Part shown: piece by piece, positions 1 through 7,818 of the stretch
Layout: every line of letters begins with the position of its first letter
Position numbering within the stretch: the stretch's first letter is position 1
Source of the DNA: Paracoccus everestensis
GTDB taxonomy: Bacteria > Pseudomonadota > Alphaproteobacteria > Rhodobacterales > Rhodobacteraceae
Assembly (NCBI RefSeq): GCF_021491915.1
Contig: NZ_CP090836.1
Coordinates: forward strand, 916,501 to 980,500
Direction: 5' to 3'
Length of the DNA: 64,000 nucleotides
Made by a program: the position numbers and the translations under genes
The notes under the pieces: generated by a model
Told to the model about the DNA's origin: nothing
The model's input: the letters and a program-made list of their open reading frames with translations, nothing else
Databases searched by the model: none

Positions 1-1
1 C

Positions 2-415
2 AACGCGGCGCTGACTGCGTCCGGCTATCCGCTGACGGCTGCCGACAACACCACCATCGCCAAGGCCAACCACTTCTTCGACATCTTCAACGGGCAGAAC
101 ATCAAGGTCGTGCTGATCCTGACCTATCTGATCGTGCTGGTGACGATGGTCTATGGTCCGATCGCCGCGCAGCTGGTGGAACTCTATCCGACCCGGATCC
201 GCTATTCTGGCCTGTCGCTGCCCTATCACATCGGCAACGGCTGGTTCGGCGGCCTGCTGCCCGCGACCGCCTTTGCGATCTCGGCCCAGACCGGCAACAT
301 CTACGCGGGCCTGTGGTATGCCATCGTGATCGCAGTCATGACGGTGATCATCGGCACCCTGTTCGTGCCGAACGACAGCCACAAGAAGAACATCTTCGCC
401 GACGACAACGTGTGA
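2..415 (+). CDS. MFS (metabolite:H+ symporter-like) transporter, C-terminal part
   Basis: An open frame enters from the left edge and ends at a TGA, so only the last 137 residues are visible. They contain about three hydrophobic segments and the line LVELYPTRIRYSGLSLPYHIGNG, shortened here; the ELYPTRIRYSG-type loop is typical of the MHS (metabolite:H+ symporter) branch of the major facilitator superfamily, which includes ProP-, ShiA- and KgtP-like proteins. The protein ends in a polar tail rich in Lys and Asp. It would be an inner-membrane importer of an organic acid or betaine-type solute; the substrate cannot be told from this end. A GC-rich hairpin follows directly. Confidence 0.85.
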   Translation, partial: NAALTASGYPLTAADNTTIAKANHFFDIFNGQNIKVVLILTYLIVLVTMVYGPIAAQLVELYPTRIRYSGLSLPYHIGNGWFGGLLPATAFAISAQTGNIYAGLWYAIVIAVMTVIIGTLFVPNDSHKKNIFADDNV

Positions 416-423
416 TCCCTGCC

Positions 424-446
424 CGGGCCGGGAAACCCCCGGCCCG
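424..446 (+). terminator. GC-rich hairpin after the transporter gene
   Basis: CGGGCCGGG (424-432) pairs exactly with CCCGGCCCG (438-446) around the loop AAACC. There is no clear T-tract after it, so termination is possible but not certain. Confidence 0.5.
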
Positions 447-479
447 GCATCCCCCTGTTAGTCCAGGAAAGCTTGGCTC

Positions 480-842
480 ATGGCGCGCATTCTTGTTGTC
501 GAGGACGAGGACAACATCGCCATGGCCCTGGAATTCCTGCTGGCCCGCGACGGCCATGCTCATTCGCGCCATTCGCAAGGCGGCCCGGCGCTGAACGCGA
601 TCCGCAGCGAACGCCCAGACCTGGTGCTGCTGGACGTGATGCTGCCGGATATGTCCGGTTACGAGATCGTGGAACGGCTGCGCGCAGATCCGGGTCTTTC
701 GGGTGTGCGCATCCTGCTGATGACCGCGCGCGGGTCCATTGTCGAAAAGCGCCGTGGCATGGCGCTTGGGGCGGACGGCTTCATCGCCAAGCCGTTCGAA
801 CTGTCCGAACTGCGGGCCGAAATGATGCGGCTGCTAAGCTGA
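480..842 (+). CDS. Receiver-only (CheY-like) response regulator
   Basis: This 120-residue protein is a single receiver domain with no output domain. It shows the acidic pair at residues 9-10, the phospho-acceptor Asp52 in LLDVMLPDMSG, a Thr/Ala switch region near residue 82 and the conserved Lys104 in AKPFE. It would accept phosphate from a histidine kinase and act by protein contact or as a phosphate sink. AGGAAAG stands about 8 bases before the ATG. No kinase gene is adjacent. A similar stand-alone receiver lies at 23,590-23,946 beside a kinase, so the two are probably paralogues. Fold is certain; partner is unknown. Confidence 0.88.
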   Translation: MARILVVEDEDNIAMALEFLLARDGHAHSRHSQGGPALNAIRSERPDLVLLDVMLPDMSGYEIVERLRADPGLSGVRILLMTARGSIVEKRRGMALGADGFIAKPFELSELRAEMMRLLS

Positions 843-845
843 AAA

Positions 846-1118
846 CTATCTACGCCGCTTCCACAGCGACCAGAGGGCCAGCCCGATGGCAATATAGACC
901 GCATTCACGACAAGTCCGGCCAGCACCTGCGTGGGCAGCGGCTCGGGCCGGGTGGTGGCGCCGGTCAGCGGAATGATCACCGCCACGAAGAAGGCCCCTG
1001 CGGCCAAGGGCAGCAACATCCCCGTGATCGGGCGGTTGCGCAGGGTTGTCAGCAGCAGCGCCACCAGAAGGCCGATCCTAAACACATCCCCGGCTTGTGC
1101 GGCCAGCAAATCACCCAT
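846..1118 (-). CDS. Small integral membrane protein, unknown function
   Basis: About 90 residues with three hydrophobic stretches (roughly residues 13-30, 35-55 and 65-85) and a basic end (WKRRR). The ATG at 1118 is preferred over the GTG just before it because AAGGA is then well placed. The gene is convergent with the receiver gene, with only a few bases between their stops. I recognise no family. It is probably a small inner-membrane protein. Confidence 0.65.
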   Translation of the reverse strand: MGDLLAAQAGDVFRIGLLVALLLTTLRNRPITGMLLPLAAGAFFVAVIIPLTGATTRPEPLPTQVLAGLVVNAVYIAIGLALWSLWKRRR

Positions 1119-1169
1119 CACCGATTCCTTTGCATTTTCCGCAACCTAGCCGATTCAGCAAGCCGGGGT

Positions 1170-1568
1170 CTATAAGGGGATCTCGGGCTGGTCGGGGTCT
1201 ATGGGAACCTGCGGGCCATCGGTGCCGCCTAGGTCGCGCAGCGATTCTCCAAGCGGAGGAGGCGGGGGCGCATCGGCGCGGCGGCGGATCAGGATGTCGC
1301 CATTCTCCAACCGCTCGGGGGGCTGGTAATTGCCCAGGTCATCGACCAGAACCGCCAGATCCTGCAGGACCGGCCCCAGATCGGTCAATGCCGCGCCCAT
1401 GCCCTGGCCCAGTTGGCCCAGCTGCGGCCCGAATTCGGTCCACAGGTTGTCGGCGATGATGCCAAGGCCGCGTTCGACCAGGCCAAGCCCGTCCTCGGTC
1501 TCGGGTTGCGCGGCCGCCGGAACGGGTGCCGCCATAAAGGCCAGGATCAGAAGCCGGTGCATGGTCAC
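1170..1568 (-). CDS. Small exported protein, unknown function
   Basis: 132 residues that begin with a typical Sec signal peptide (basic start, hydrophobic core LLILAFMAAPVPAAAQ, cleavage near residue 21). The mature part is acidic and amphipathic around 'LWTEFGPQLGQLGQGMGAAL', followed by a proline-rich stretch (APPPPPLGES) and an acidic Pro-rich end. This pattern suits a short periplasmic or envelope-associated protein. No catalytic motif is visible, and I cannot name a function. Confidence 0.65.
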   Translation of the reverse strand: MTMHRLLILAFMAAPVPAAAQPETEDGLGLVERGLGIIADNLWTEFGPQLGQLGQGMGAALTDLGPVLQDLAVLVDDLGNYQPPERLENGDILIRRRADAPPPPPLGESLRDLGGTDGPQVPIDPDQPEIPL

Positions 1569-1639
1569 CTCGCAGGTTTCCCGAACGGTCTGGGGACAGG
1601 TTACGCCCGGCCTCGGTTCCTGTCCACCGGCGCAACGAA

Positions 1640-1666
1640 AAAGGGCTGGCCAAAAGCCAGCCCTTT
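1640..1666 (-). terminator. Rho-independent terminator
   Basis: AAAGGGCTGGC (1640-1650) pairs perfectly with GCCAGCCCTTT (1656-1666) around a CAAAA loop. Read on the minus strand, the stem runs into five T residues. It lies downstream of the small minus-strand gene ending at 1699. Confidence 0.85.
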
Positions 1667-1698
1667 ATATCCGACGGAACCCGGGTTCCGTTCAGAAA

Positions 1699-1926
1699 TC
1701 AATCTTCAGCAGTGGTGTTGTTATCATCGTCGTCGTCGTCCGAAGCGACGGCGGCGATAACGCCCAGCAGCAGCAGGGCCGGGACAACCAGGCCAGCGTT
1801 GGTCGAAGCGGGACGCTCCTCCACAACAACAGGCTCAACGTCCACGATGGGGGCGACATAGCCACCGGCCAGAGCCGAAGTGGCGGTCAGGCCAAGAGCG
1901 GCAGCGAAAGTAGCGAATTTGGTCAT
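1699..1926 (-). CDS. Small exported protein with an Asp-rich tail
   Basis: 75 residues. A signal peptide (FAALGLTATSALAGG) is followed by a short linker, a hydrophobic segment (GLVVPALLLLGVIAAVA) and a tail of six aspartates then NNTTAED. The ATG at 1926 is chosen over the one at 1932 because GGAG then sits about 7 bases upstream. It is probably membrane- or envelope-anchored with an acidic exposed end. I do not know a function. A strong terminator follows, suggesting a single-gene, possibly well-expressed transcript. Confidence 0.7.
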   Translation of the reverse strand: MTKFATFAAALGLTATSALAGGYVAPIVDVEPVVVEERPASTNAGLVVPALLLLGVIAAVASDDDDDDNNTTAED

Positions 1927-2123
1927 GATCATGCTCCGTTTCGTTGAAAGCTGCCGTCACCGGCAACATCGAGGCGACAGTTACACAATCCCCAGACGTT
2001 TGAAAGCTGCATTGGTTCAAATCCGTCGCTGGCTCGTGCAGACTGTTGCATATTGGCCAACACCCCTGCCGACCCTTGGTTCCGCCATGGAAATGGTGCC
2101 TCCAGGGGTGTTGCAATCCTGCA

Positions 2124-2906
2124 CTAAGTGCGGCGAAAAGCTTGCGAAATCAGGAAAATCATGGTGGCCGCGGCCACGATGGACGGACCCGCCGGAGTGT
2201 CCGCGCGCAGGCTGGTCCAAAGCCCCGCCATGACCGACAGGGCCGCGATCAGCATGGCGTTGCCAACCATCCTTTCGGGACTGCGCGACAATCCGCGGGC
2301 GGCAGCCGCCGGAACGATCAGCATGGCGGAAATCAGCAGCGATCCGACCACCCGGATCGACAAGGCCACCACGACCGCCAGCGCAAGGGACAGCACCAGC
2401 CGTTCGACGCGGGGGTCGATTCCGGCGGCCATGGCCAGCTCCTCGTTCAGCGATGCGGTCAGCAGCCGTTGCCACCGCCAGACAAGAACGGCCAGCACCG
2501 CGGCCGCGCCCGCCCAAATCAGCGCCAGATCGCCCCGGCCCACCGCCAGGATGTCGCCGAACAGATAGGCCGACAGATCCGATCGCGCTGTGGGCACAAA
2601 GCTGATCGCGACCAAGCCGATGGCCAAGGCGGAATGCGACAAGACGCCCAGCATCGTGTCCATCGCCTGCCCCCGCGACACCAGCGACGAGATCGCCAGG
2701 GCCATCGCCAAGGCCACCAGCATCGTGCCGGCATAAATCGAGATCTGGAAGGCCAGGCTGATCGCCACGCCCAGGATCGCCGCATGGGCGGTGGCGTCAC
2801 CGAAATAGGCCATGCGCCGCCACACGACAAAGCTGCCCAGGGGGCCAGCGACAAGGGCGATGCCCAAGCCCGCCAGAACCGCGCGGATGAAGAAATCGTC
2901 CAGCAT
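2124..2906 (-). CDS. znuB: Zinc ABC transporter permease ZnuB
   Basis: This protein of about 260 residues with 7-8 membrane segments belongs to the ABC-3 permease family (manganese/zinc/iron). It forms the inner-membrane channel of the ZnuABC importer, taking Zn2+ from ZnuA and powered by ZnuC. Family marks include MAYFGDATAHAAILGVA near the N-terminus and the GSLLISAMLIVPAAAARGL segment that contacts the ATPase. The ATG at 2906 overlaps the TGA of znuC by one base, so the two are translationally coupled. It is the last gene of the zur-znuC-znuB operon. Confidence 0.93.
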   Translation of the reverse strand: MLDDFFIRAVLAGLGIALVAGPLGSFVVWRRMAYFGDATAHAAILGVAISLAFQISIYAGTMLVALAMALAISSLVSRGQAMDTMLGVLSHSALAIGLVAISFVPTARSDLSAYLFGDILAVGRGDLALIWAGAAAVLAVLVWRWQRLLTASLNEELAMAAGIDPRVERLVLSLALAVVVALSIRVVGSLLISAMLIVPAAAARGLSRSPERMVGNAMLIAALSVMAGLWTSLRADTPAGPSIVAAATMIFLISQAFRRT

Positions 2907-3652
2907 CAATGCGCCCCGGCATGGTGGTGATCATGGTCGTGATCATGATCATGGTGGTGGCGATACAGTGCCAGCGTACCCTCGGCCTCGGCCCCGAACA
3001 GGGCGCGGTATTCGGGGGCGGTGCTGACGTGCTGGGGGGTGCCCTCGCAGCAGACATGGCCGTTCAGGCAGATCACCCGGTCGGACGCGCGCATCACCAC
3101 CAGCAGGTCGTGGCTGACCATCAGGATGCCGGCGCCGGTCTGGCGGCGCACCTCCTCGATAAGCTTGTAGAAGGCGACGATGCCGGGCTGGTCCAACCCT
3201 TGCGTGGGTTCGTCCAGCACCAGCAGTTCAGGGTCGTGCAGCAGCGCGCGGGCCAGCAGCACCCGTTGGAACTGACCGCCCGACAACTGCGTCAACTGGC
3301 GCGCGCCCACCCCATCGACGCCTGTCCGGGCTAGGGCCTGGGCGGCGTCGCGGTCGTCCACACGGCGGGGCAGGGACAGGAAGCGGCGCACGGTCATGGG
3401 GATGGTGGTATCGACCAGCACCCGTTGCGGCACATAGCCGATGCGCAACCCCGGCTTGCGTGCGACCTGGCCCCGTGCCAGCGGCATATGCCCCAGCAGC
3501 GCCCGCACCAGCGAGGATTTGCCCGATCCGTTCGGCCCGACCACCGTCACGATCTCTCCGGCCGCAATGCGGAAGTCGACGCCCTCCAGGACGGTTTCCT
3601 GTCCGCCCGGCCGATGGATGGTGAGGCCCTGGGCCTGGATCAGGGCGGTCAC
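2906..3652 (-). CDS. znuC: Zinc ABC transporter ATPase ZnuC
   Basis: The start is GTG at 3652, overlapping the zur stop, giving 248 residues. Walker A is GPNGSGKSS (39-47), the signature is LSGGQ (123-127) and Walker B is LLVLDEP (143-149). It energises ZnuB-mediated zinc import. The family's usual core is complete. The C-terminus is unusual: after about residue 230 it is almost only His and Asp (HHHDHDHDHDH type), a plausible zinc-binding or sensing tail. Longer upstream reading frames run inside zur and lack coding character. Confidence 0.93.
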   Translation of the reverse strand: MTALIQAQGLTIHRPGGQETVLEGVDFRIAAGEIVTVVGPNGSGKSSLVRALLGHMPLARGQVARKPGLRIGYVPQRVLVDTTIPMTVRRFLSLPRRVDDRDAAQALARTGVDGVGARQLTQLSGGQFQRVLLARALLHDPELLVLDEPTQGLDQPGIVAFYKLIEEVRRQTGAGILMVSHDLLVVMRASDRVICLNGHVCCEGTPQHVSTAPEYRALFGAEAEGTLALYRHHHDHDHDHDHHHAGAH

Positions 3653-4146
3653 GGCTGGGTTCCTGCGCAGGCGGGGCAAAGGCCTAATGCCTCGATCGTG
3701 ACGCGCTCGACCTGGAAGCCGTTTTCGGCGGCCAGAGCCGTCAAGGCGTCGCGGACCGGGGCGGCGGGCAGTTCGGCCAGCATATCGCAAGACCGGCAGA
3801 TCAGAAAGGCGGGCGCATGGTCGTGGCCGGGATGCAGGCAGGCGGCAAAGGCGTTCAACCGTTGCAAGCGATGCGCCAACCCATGTTCCACCAGAAATTC
3901 CAGGGCGCGATAGGCCACTGGCGGCTGCCGGCCGAATCCCTCGGCCGCCAGGCGGTCCAGAACCTCATAGGCACCCATGGCCCGGTGCGATTCCAGCAGG
4001 ATTTCAAGGGTCCGCCGCCGGACGGGGGTTAGCCGCGCGCCGTTTTCGGCCAGACGGTCGCGCGCTTGGTCAAGCGCGCGCGTTTCGCAAGCCTGATGGT
4101 CGTGCGGGGCAAAGGCGGGGGTTGGATGGACAGCGTGATCGGTCAA
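3649..4146 (-). CDS. zur: Zinc uptake regulator Zur (Fur family)
   Basis: 165 residues, starting at TTG 4146; no ATG or GTG is available nearby. A winged-helix DNA-binding part (LTPVRRRTLEILL, about 39-90) is followed by the dimer/metal part with HPGHDH (105-110) and two CxxC pairs, C117/C120 and C157/C160, which form the structural zinc site of Fur-family proteins. A His-containing N-terminal extension (HDHQAC) is also present. With zinc bound it should repress its own operon and znuA through the boxes at 4149-4191. It heads the znu half-operon, overlapping znuC by 4 bases. Neighbouring znuABC makes Zur more likely than Fur. Confidence 0.92.
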   Translation of the reverse strand: MTDHAVHPTPAFAPHDHQACETRALDQARDRLAENGARLTPVRRRTLEILLESHRAMGAYEVLDRLAAEGFGRQPPVAYRALEFLVEHGLAHRLQRLNAFAACLHPGHDHAPAFLICRSCDMLAELPAAPVRDALTALAAENGFQVERVTIEALGLCPACAGTQP

Positions 4147-4148
4147 TT

Positions 4149-4191
4149 TGTTACTTTATCACATTTATGATTGACTTGTTATGATGTAACA
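4149..4191. promoter_or_regulatory. Two candidate Zur operators in the zur/znuA intergenic region
   Basis: TGTTA-TGATG-TAACA (4177-4191) is a perfect 5-bp inverted repeat with a 5-base spacer. TGTTA-CTTTA-TCACA (4149-4163) has the same layout with one mismatch between arms. They lie 28 bases apart in a short AT-rich gap between divergent zur and znuA. A-T-rich TGTTA...TAACA palindromes fit alphaproteobacterial Zur boxes. Binding is inferred. Confidence 0.7.
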
Positions 4192-4234
4192 TGAAAAAGC
4201 GCGGACCTGCAAGAAACCAAACAAAAGGTGCACG

Positions 4235-5179
4235 ATGCGCATGATGCTTTCCGTTCTGGCCTTGACGGCCGCTGGCCCGGTCACGGCCCAGCCCTTGCAG
4301 GTGGTCGTCGATACCCCGATCACCGCATCCCTGGTCGCGCAGGTGGCAGGCGATCTTGCGCAGGTGCAGGTTCTGCTGCCGCAGGGGGCCAGCGCGCATC
4401 ATCACCAGATGCGCCCCTCGGATGCGCGCGGCTTGCAGGATGCGGGCCTGCTGGTCTGGACGGGACCGGAACTGACCCCCTGGCTGGACCGCGCCGCTGC
4501 CTCGGTGGGGGCCGAGACCCCTCAACTGCGCCTGCTGGAGGTGCCGGGCACGCATCTGCGCGGATATGGCGACGATCACGGCCACGATCACGACGACCAT
4601 GCGCATGACGACCATGCGCATGACCACGATCATGGCCATGACCATGACGGCACCGATTCTCATGCCTGGCTGGATCCGGCCAATGCAAGGCTCTGGCTGG
4701 AGGCCATCGAGGAAATGCTGGAGCAGACCGACGCCGGAAATGCCGATCTTTATGCCCGGAATGCGGCGGCGGCGGATCGCCGGCTTGCGGATCTGGATGC
4801 GCGAATCCAGACGGAACTGGCCCCTTATCGCGATGACGGCATTGTCGTTTTTCACGACGCCTATGGCTATTTCACCGACCATTTCGGATTGCGCCCCGCC
4901 ATTGCAGTATCCTTGGGCGATGCCAGCACCCCGTCCGCCGCACGCCTGAGCCAGATTCGCGACCAGATCGCCGAGACCGGGGCAACCTGCGCCTTTCCTG
5001 AATTTGGCGGCGATCCCAAGCTGGTGCAGACCGTTATCGAGGGCACCCTGGTCAGAATGGGGAACGAACTGGAACCCGAAGGAGGAATGCAGGAAATCGG
5101 GCCCGGATTATACGAACAAACGCTGGAGAACATGGCGGCTGTTCTGGCCGGATGTCTTGGCGGGGAACAGCCAAAATAA
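4235..5179 (+). CDS. znuA: Periplasmic zinc-binding protein ZnuA
   Basis: 314 residues of the cluster A-I metal-binding lipoprotein/receptor family. The signal peptide ends near residue 19 (LTAAGPVTAQ). The mature protein shows SAHHHQMRPSDA, a flexible loop of about 30 residues made of repeated HDHD/HDDHAHD units (near residues 112-142), the SHAWLDPANARLW segment and HDAYGYF. It captures Zn2+ in the periplasm and delivers it to ZnuB. The His-rich loop is characteristic of zinc rather than manganese receptors. It is divergent from zur, with the putative Zur boxes between. No odd features beyond the length of the loop. Confidence 0.94.
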   Translation: MRMMLSVLALTAAGPVTAQPLQVVVDTPITASLVAQVAGDLAQVQVLLPQGASAHHHQMRPSDARGLQDAGLLVWTGPELTPWLDRAAASVGAETPQLRLLEVPGTHLRGYGDDHGHDHDDHAHDDHAHDHDHGHDHDGTDSHAWLDPANARLWLEAIEEMLEQTDAGNADLYARNAAAADRRLADLDARIQTELAPYRDDGIVVFHDAYGYFTDHFGLRPAIAVSLGDASTPSAARLSQIRDQIAETGATCAFPEFGGDPKLVQTVIEGTLVRMGNELEPEGGMQEIGPGLYEQTLENMAAVLAGCLGGEQPK

Positions 5180-5282
5180 CACTGTTCGGACGCGGAAAAG
5201 ATTTCCGACTATTTTACTTTGACAATCCATATTGTTTTCGTCAGATTTGCTGCAATGCAAGGCTAACCCCAAGAGGCTGATC

Positions 5283-5459
5283 ATGACCGCAGTACGTCCC
5301 GCAGATTTCCAGCACCCGGCGACCAGCGTTCTGACGCGCATCCCGCAGCATGAAGCGACGCAACTGACGCGGGGCGGCAACCAGGCGCTGATCGTCCTGG
5401 ACGAACAGATCTATCAACTGCGCATCACGCGCGCGGGCAAGTTGATCCTGACGAAGTGA
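5283..5459 (+). CDS. hemP: Hemin uptake protein HemP
   Basis: 58 residues. The C-terminal half (LIVLDEQIYQLRITRAGKLI, then LTK) matches the short HemP family, in which a basic 'Y-LR-T--GKLILTK' end is diagnostic. HemP proteins are linked to haem/siderophore receptor expression. AAGAGG stands 6-7 bases upstream of the ATG; a TTGACA hexamer is at 5219-5224, without a convincing -10 box. It sits alone here, without a haem receptor or ExbB/TonB, but next to the zinc-uptake genes. Confidence 0.88.
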   Translation: MTAVRPADFQHPATSVLTRIPQHEATQLTRGGNQALIVLDEQIYQLRITRAGKLILTK

Positions 5460-5513
5460 TCCCTCCTTCGTCCCGGACCGGCCCTTGAGGGCGGCCCGGG
5501 GGCGGGCGGCGGA

Positions 5514-7124
5514 TCACCCGCGCGGCTTGCCTCCGGGACGACCGCCCGGTTTGCCTTCGGGCCGCCCGCGCGGCTTGTCGGTGAACCGGGCGTCCTGACC
5601 ACCCCCGGCACCGCTGCGTGCGGGTTTCGGCCCGCCCGGTTTTCCAAAGGACTTGCGTTCGCCCGGCTTGCCGCCTCCATGCGGCCCATCGGCCCGAGGC
5701 CTGTCCCCACGCGGCCCGTCCCCACGCGGCTTGAACCCCCGTTCGCCGCCCGGCTTGCCCTCTCCCCGTGGCTTGAAGCCGCGTTCTGCGGGTTTTCCAT
5801 CGCCCCTGGGCTTGAAGCCCCGTTCACTGTCGGTCCGATCACCATCCCGACGAGGCTTGAAGCCCCCCTCGGGCCGGTCGCCCCTTGGCTTGTAGCCGCG
5901 CTCACCCTCGGGGCGATCACCGCGGGGCTTGTAGCCGCGTTCGCCTTCGGGCCGGTCGCCTCTTGGCTTGAACCCCCGATCACCCTCGGGACGGTCGCCG
6001 CGCGGCTTGTAGCCCGGCTTGCCGCCGCGCGCGTCCCCGGTGGGCTTGTTGAAACGTGGCCGATCGCCGGCGCCATCGCGATCCTCGCGCGGCTTGCCGG
6101 ACCAGGGGCGGGCAGGGCGGTCGTCGCCTTGCGGGCGCTTGTCCCGGAATTGCGGCCGGTCATCGCCGCCCTCGGACCAGGGCCGTGCGGGGCGATCCGA
6201 ACTGTCGCGCGGACCGCCGGGCTTGCGCACAAAGCGGCCTTCCCCTTCGCCGCCGGCAGACCGGAAGCTGCGGCGGGGCGCTTCGCCATCATCCCGGCGC
6301 GGACGGGTGCCTTCGGCGCCACGGGGACGCATTTCGCGGTCCTTGGGGGCGTTTTCCTCGCCCGTCAGCAGCCCGCCCAACTGGTCGCGCAACACGCGGC
6401 GCTTGACCTCGACCACCTCGTTCTTTTCCATGCCGGTCAGCTTGAAGGGACCATAGCCGATGCGGATCAGCCGGTTCACCTGCAAGCCCACATGCGTCAT
6501 CGCCCGGCGGATTTCGCGGTTCCTGCCTTCGCGGATGCCGACAGACAGCCAGGCATTGGCACCTTGCTGGCTGTCCAGCTTGATTTCCATGGGCGCGAAT
6601 TCCTCGCCCTCGATGGTGGCGCCCCGGCGCAGCGGGTCAAAGGTCATGTCGCTGGGCGTGCCGTTCACCCGCACCCGATACCGCCGCAGCCACCCGGTCG
6701 AGGGAAGCTCCAACCGCCGCTTCAATTCGCCGTCGTTGGTCAGCAGCAGCAGGCCTTCCGAGGTCAAGTCCAGCCGCCCGATGGTCATCACGCGCGGCAG
6801 GTCACGGGGCAGGGCGTCGAACACCGTCTGGCGGCCCTTTTCATCGGCCTCGGACGTGACAAGGCCAATGGGCTTGTAATACAGCCACAGCCGCGTTTCC
6901 TGCGGTTCGTCCAGCTTTTTCCCGTCCACGGTGATATGGTCGCTGGGCAGCACGTCCAGTGCGGGGCTGTCGATTTTCTTGCCGTTCACCGTGACCCGGC
7001 CTTCCAGGATCATGCGTTCGGCGTCCCGGCGGCTGGCCACGCCCGCACGGGCCATCACCTTGGCGATGCGGTCGGCGGACTGGCTGGCGGATTGGCGGGG
7101 TGCTGGCGTAGTGTCGTCGGTCAT
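5514..7124 (-). CDS. rluB: 23S rRNA pseudouridine synthase RluB-like with long repetitive basic tail
   Basis: The start is the ATG at 7124, with AGGAGA upstream, giving 536 residues. An S4 RNA-binding domain (about 12-60, RIAKVMARAGVASRRDAERM) is followed by the RsuA/RluB catalytic domain; the catalytic Asp lies in MTIGRLDLTSEGLLLLTNDG. The enzyme makes pseudouridine in 23S rRNA (position 2605 in E. coli numbering). From about residue 270 to the end the protein is low-complexity, rich in Arg, Gly, Pro, Lys and Asp, with tandem GFKPRGDRPEG units. This roughly doubles the usual family length. Such tails are known in alphaproteobacterial RluB and probably bind RNA. Confidence 0.9.
   Translation of the reverse strand: MTDDTTPAPRQSASQSADRIAKVMARAGVASRRDAERMILEGRVTVNGKKIDSPALDVLPSDHITVDGKKLDEPQETRLWLYYKPIGLVTSEADEKGRQTVFDALPRDLPRVMTIGRLDLTSEGLLLLTNDGELKRRLELPSTGWLRRYRVRVNGTPSDMTFDPLRRGATIEGEEFAPMEIKLDSQQGANAWLSVGIREGRNREIRRAMTHVGLQVNRLIRIGYGPFKLTGMEKNEVVEVKRRVLRDQLGGLLTGEENAPKDREMRPRGAEGTRPRRDDGEAPRRSFRSAGGEGEGRFVRKPGGPRDSSDRPARPWSEGGDDRPQFRDKRPQGDDRPARPWSGKPREDRDGAGDRPRFNKPTGDARGGKPGYKPRGDRPEGDRGFKPRGDRPEGERGYKPRGDRPEGERGYKPRGDRPEGGFKPRRDGDRTDSERGFKPRGDGKPAERGFKPRGEGKPGGERGFKPRGDGPRGDRPRADGPHGGGKPGERKSFGKPGGPKPARSGAGGGQDARFTDKPRGRPEGKPGGRPGGKPRG
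5690..6025 (-). repeat. Tandem repeats in the rluB tail
   Basis: The DNA encodes about ten degenerate copies of a unit of roughly 11 residues, GFKPRGDRPEG / GYKPRGDRPEG. The copies near 5880-6010 are the most alike. They differ mostly at synonymous and D/E positions, as expected for repeats that expand by slippage. Confidence 0.75.
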
Positions 7125-7237
7125 GGCGATCTCTCCTGCGCATCGCTGCGGTGGCAAAGGCGCGCTTCTAGCGGGCGCGCGGGACGGGGGAAAGGGCGAC
7201 TTGCACGGTGGCCGCGCCCCTGCGACAAGGGGGTCAT

Positions 7238-7690
7238 ATGACCCGCTTCACCTCTCATATGGCCCTGGCCTTGGATCAGGCAAGGGCTGCGGCGCTGCGG
7301 GACGAGGTTCCGGTGGGCGCCGTCGTGGTAGCCCCCGACGGCCGGGTGGTCGCGGCGGCAGGAAACCGGACGCGCGAATTGTCCGATCCGACGGCCCATG
7401 CCGAGATCCTGGCGATCCGGGAAGCCTGCCGGGCGGTGGGATCGGAACGGCTGCCCGGCCATGACCTGTGGGTCACGCTGGAACCTTGCCCCATGTGCGC
7501 GGCGGCGATTTCCGCGGCGCGGATCGGACGGCTGTATTACGGGGCCAGCGACGTGCGCATGGGCGGGGTCGAACATGGGGCAAAGGTGTTCGACCATCCG
7601 CAATGCCATCACCGCCCGCAGGTTTACGACGGGATCGACGCCAAGAACGCGAGGGCGCTGTTGCAGGGTTTTTTCCAGACCCGCCGATGA
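7238..7690 (+). CDS. tadA: tRNA(Arg) adenosine-34 deaminase TadA
   Basis: 150 residues of the cytidine/deoxycytidylate deaminase fold. It converts A34 to inosine in tRNA-Arg(ACG), an essential step in decoding CGN codons. The zinc site is H54-A-E56 (TAHAEIL) with Glu56 as proton shuttle, plus PCPMC with C84 and C87. The substrate-loop residues RLYYGASDV are also present. The ATG at 7238 is chosen over an upstream in-frame ATG because it matches the family start. tRNA-Gly follows 41 bases after the stop. Confidence 0.94.
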   Translation: MTRFTSHMALALDQARAAALRDEVPVGAVVVAPDGRVVAAAGNRTRELSDPTAHAEILAIREACRAVGSERLPGHDLWVTLEPCPMCAAAISAARIGRLYYGASDVRMGGVEHGAKVFDHPQCHHRPQVYDGIDAKNARALLQGFFQTRR

Positions 7691-7731
7691 CGGTTGCACG
7701 ACCCGCGCGCCTGGCCTATACCACCGCCCAT

Positions 7732-7805
7732 GCGGGTGTAGCTCAATGGTAGAGCAGCAGCCTTCCAAGCTGAATACGTGGGTTCGATTCCCATCACCCG
7801 CTCCA
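7732..7805 (+). tRNA. tRNA-Gly (anticodon TCC)
   Basis: A cloverleaf can be drawn: acceptor GCGGGTG/CACCCGC, D arm GCTC-AATGGTA-GAGC, anticodon loop CTTCCAA with TCC, T arm TGGGTTCGATTCCCA, discriminator T and an encoded CCA (7803-7805). Confidence 0.97.
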
Positions 7806-7818
7806 ACCTTTCCCCCGA

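Noticed and set aside
4560..4655. DNA repeat array in znuA
   Set aside because: It encodes the His/Asp loop of the zinc receptor; repeats come from HDHD codons.
5690..6025. CRISPR-like regular repeats
   Set aside because: The repeats are in frame within rluB, with no unique spacers; they encode a peptide repeat. No CRISPR array or cas gene was seen elsewhere.
5679..7241. A plus-strand open frame opposite rluB
   Set aside because: It mirrors the repetitive rluB tail and core, with no independent family signal.
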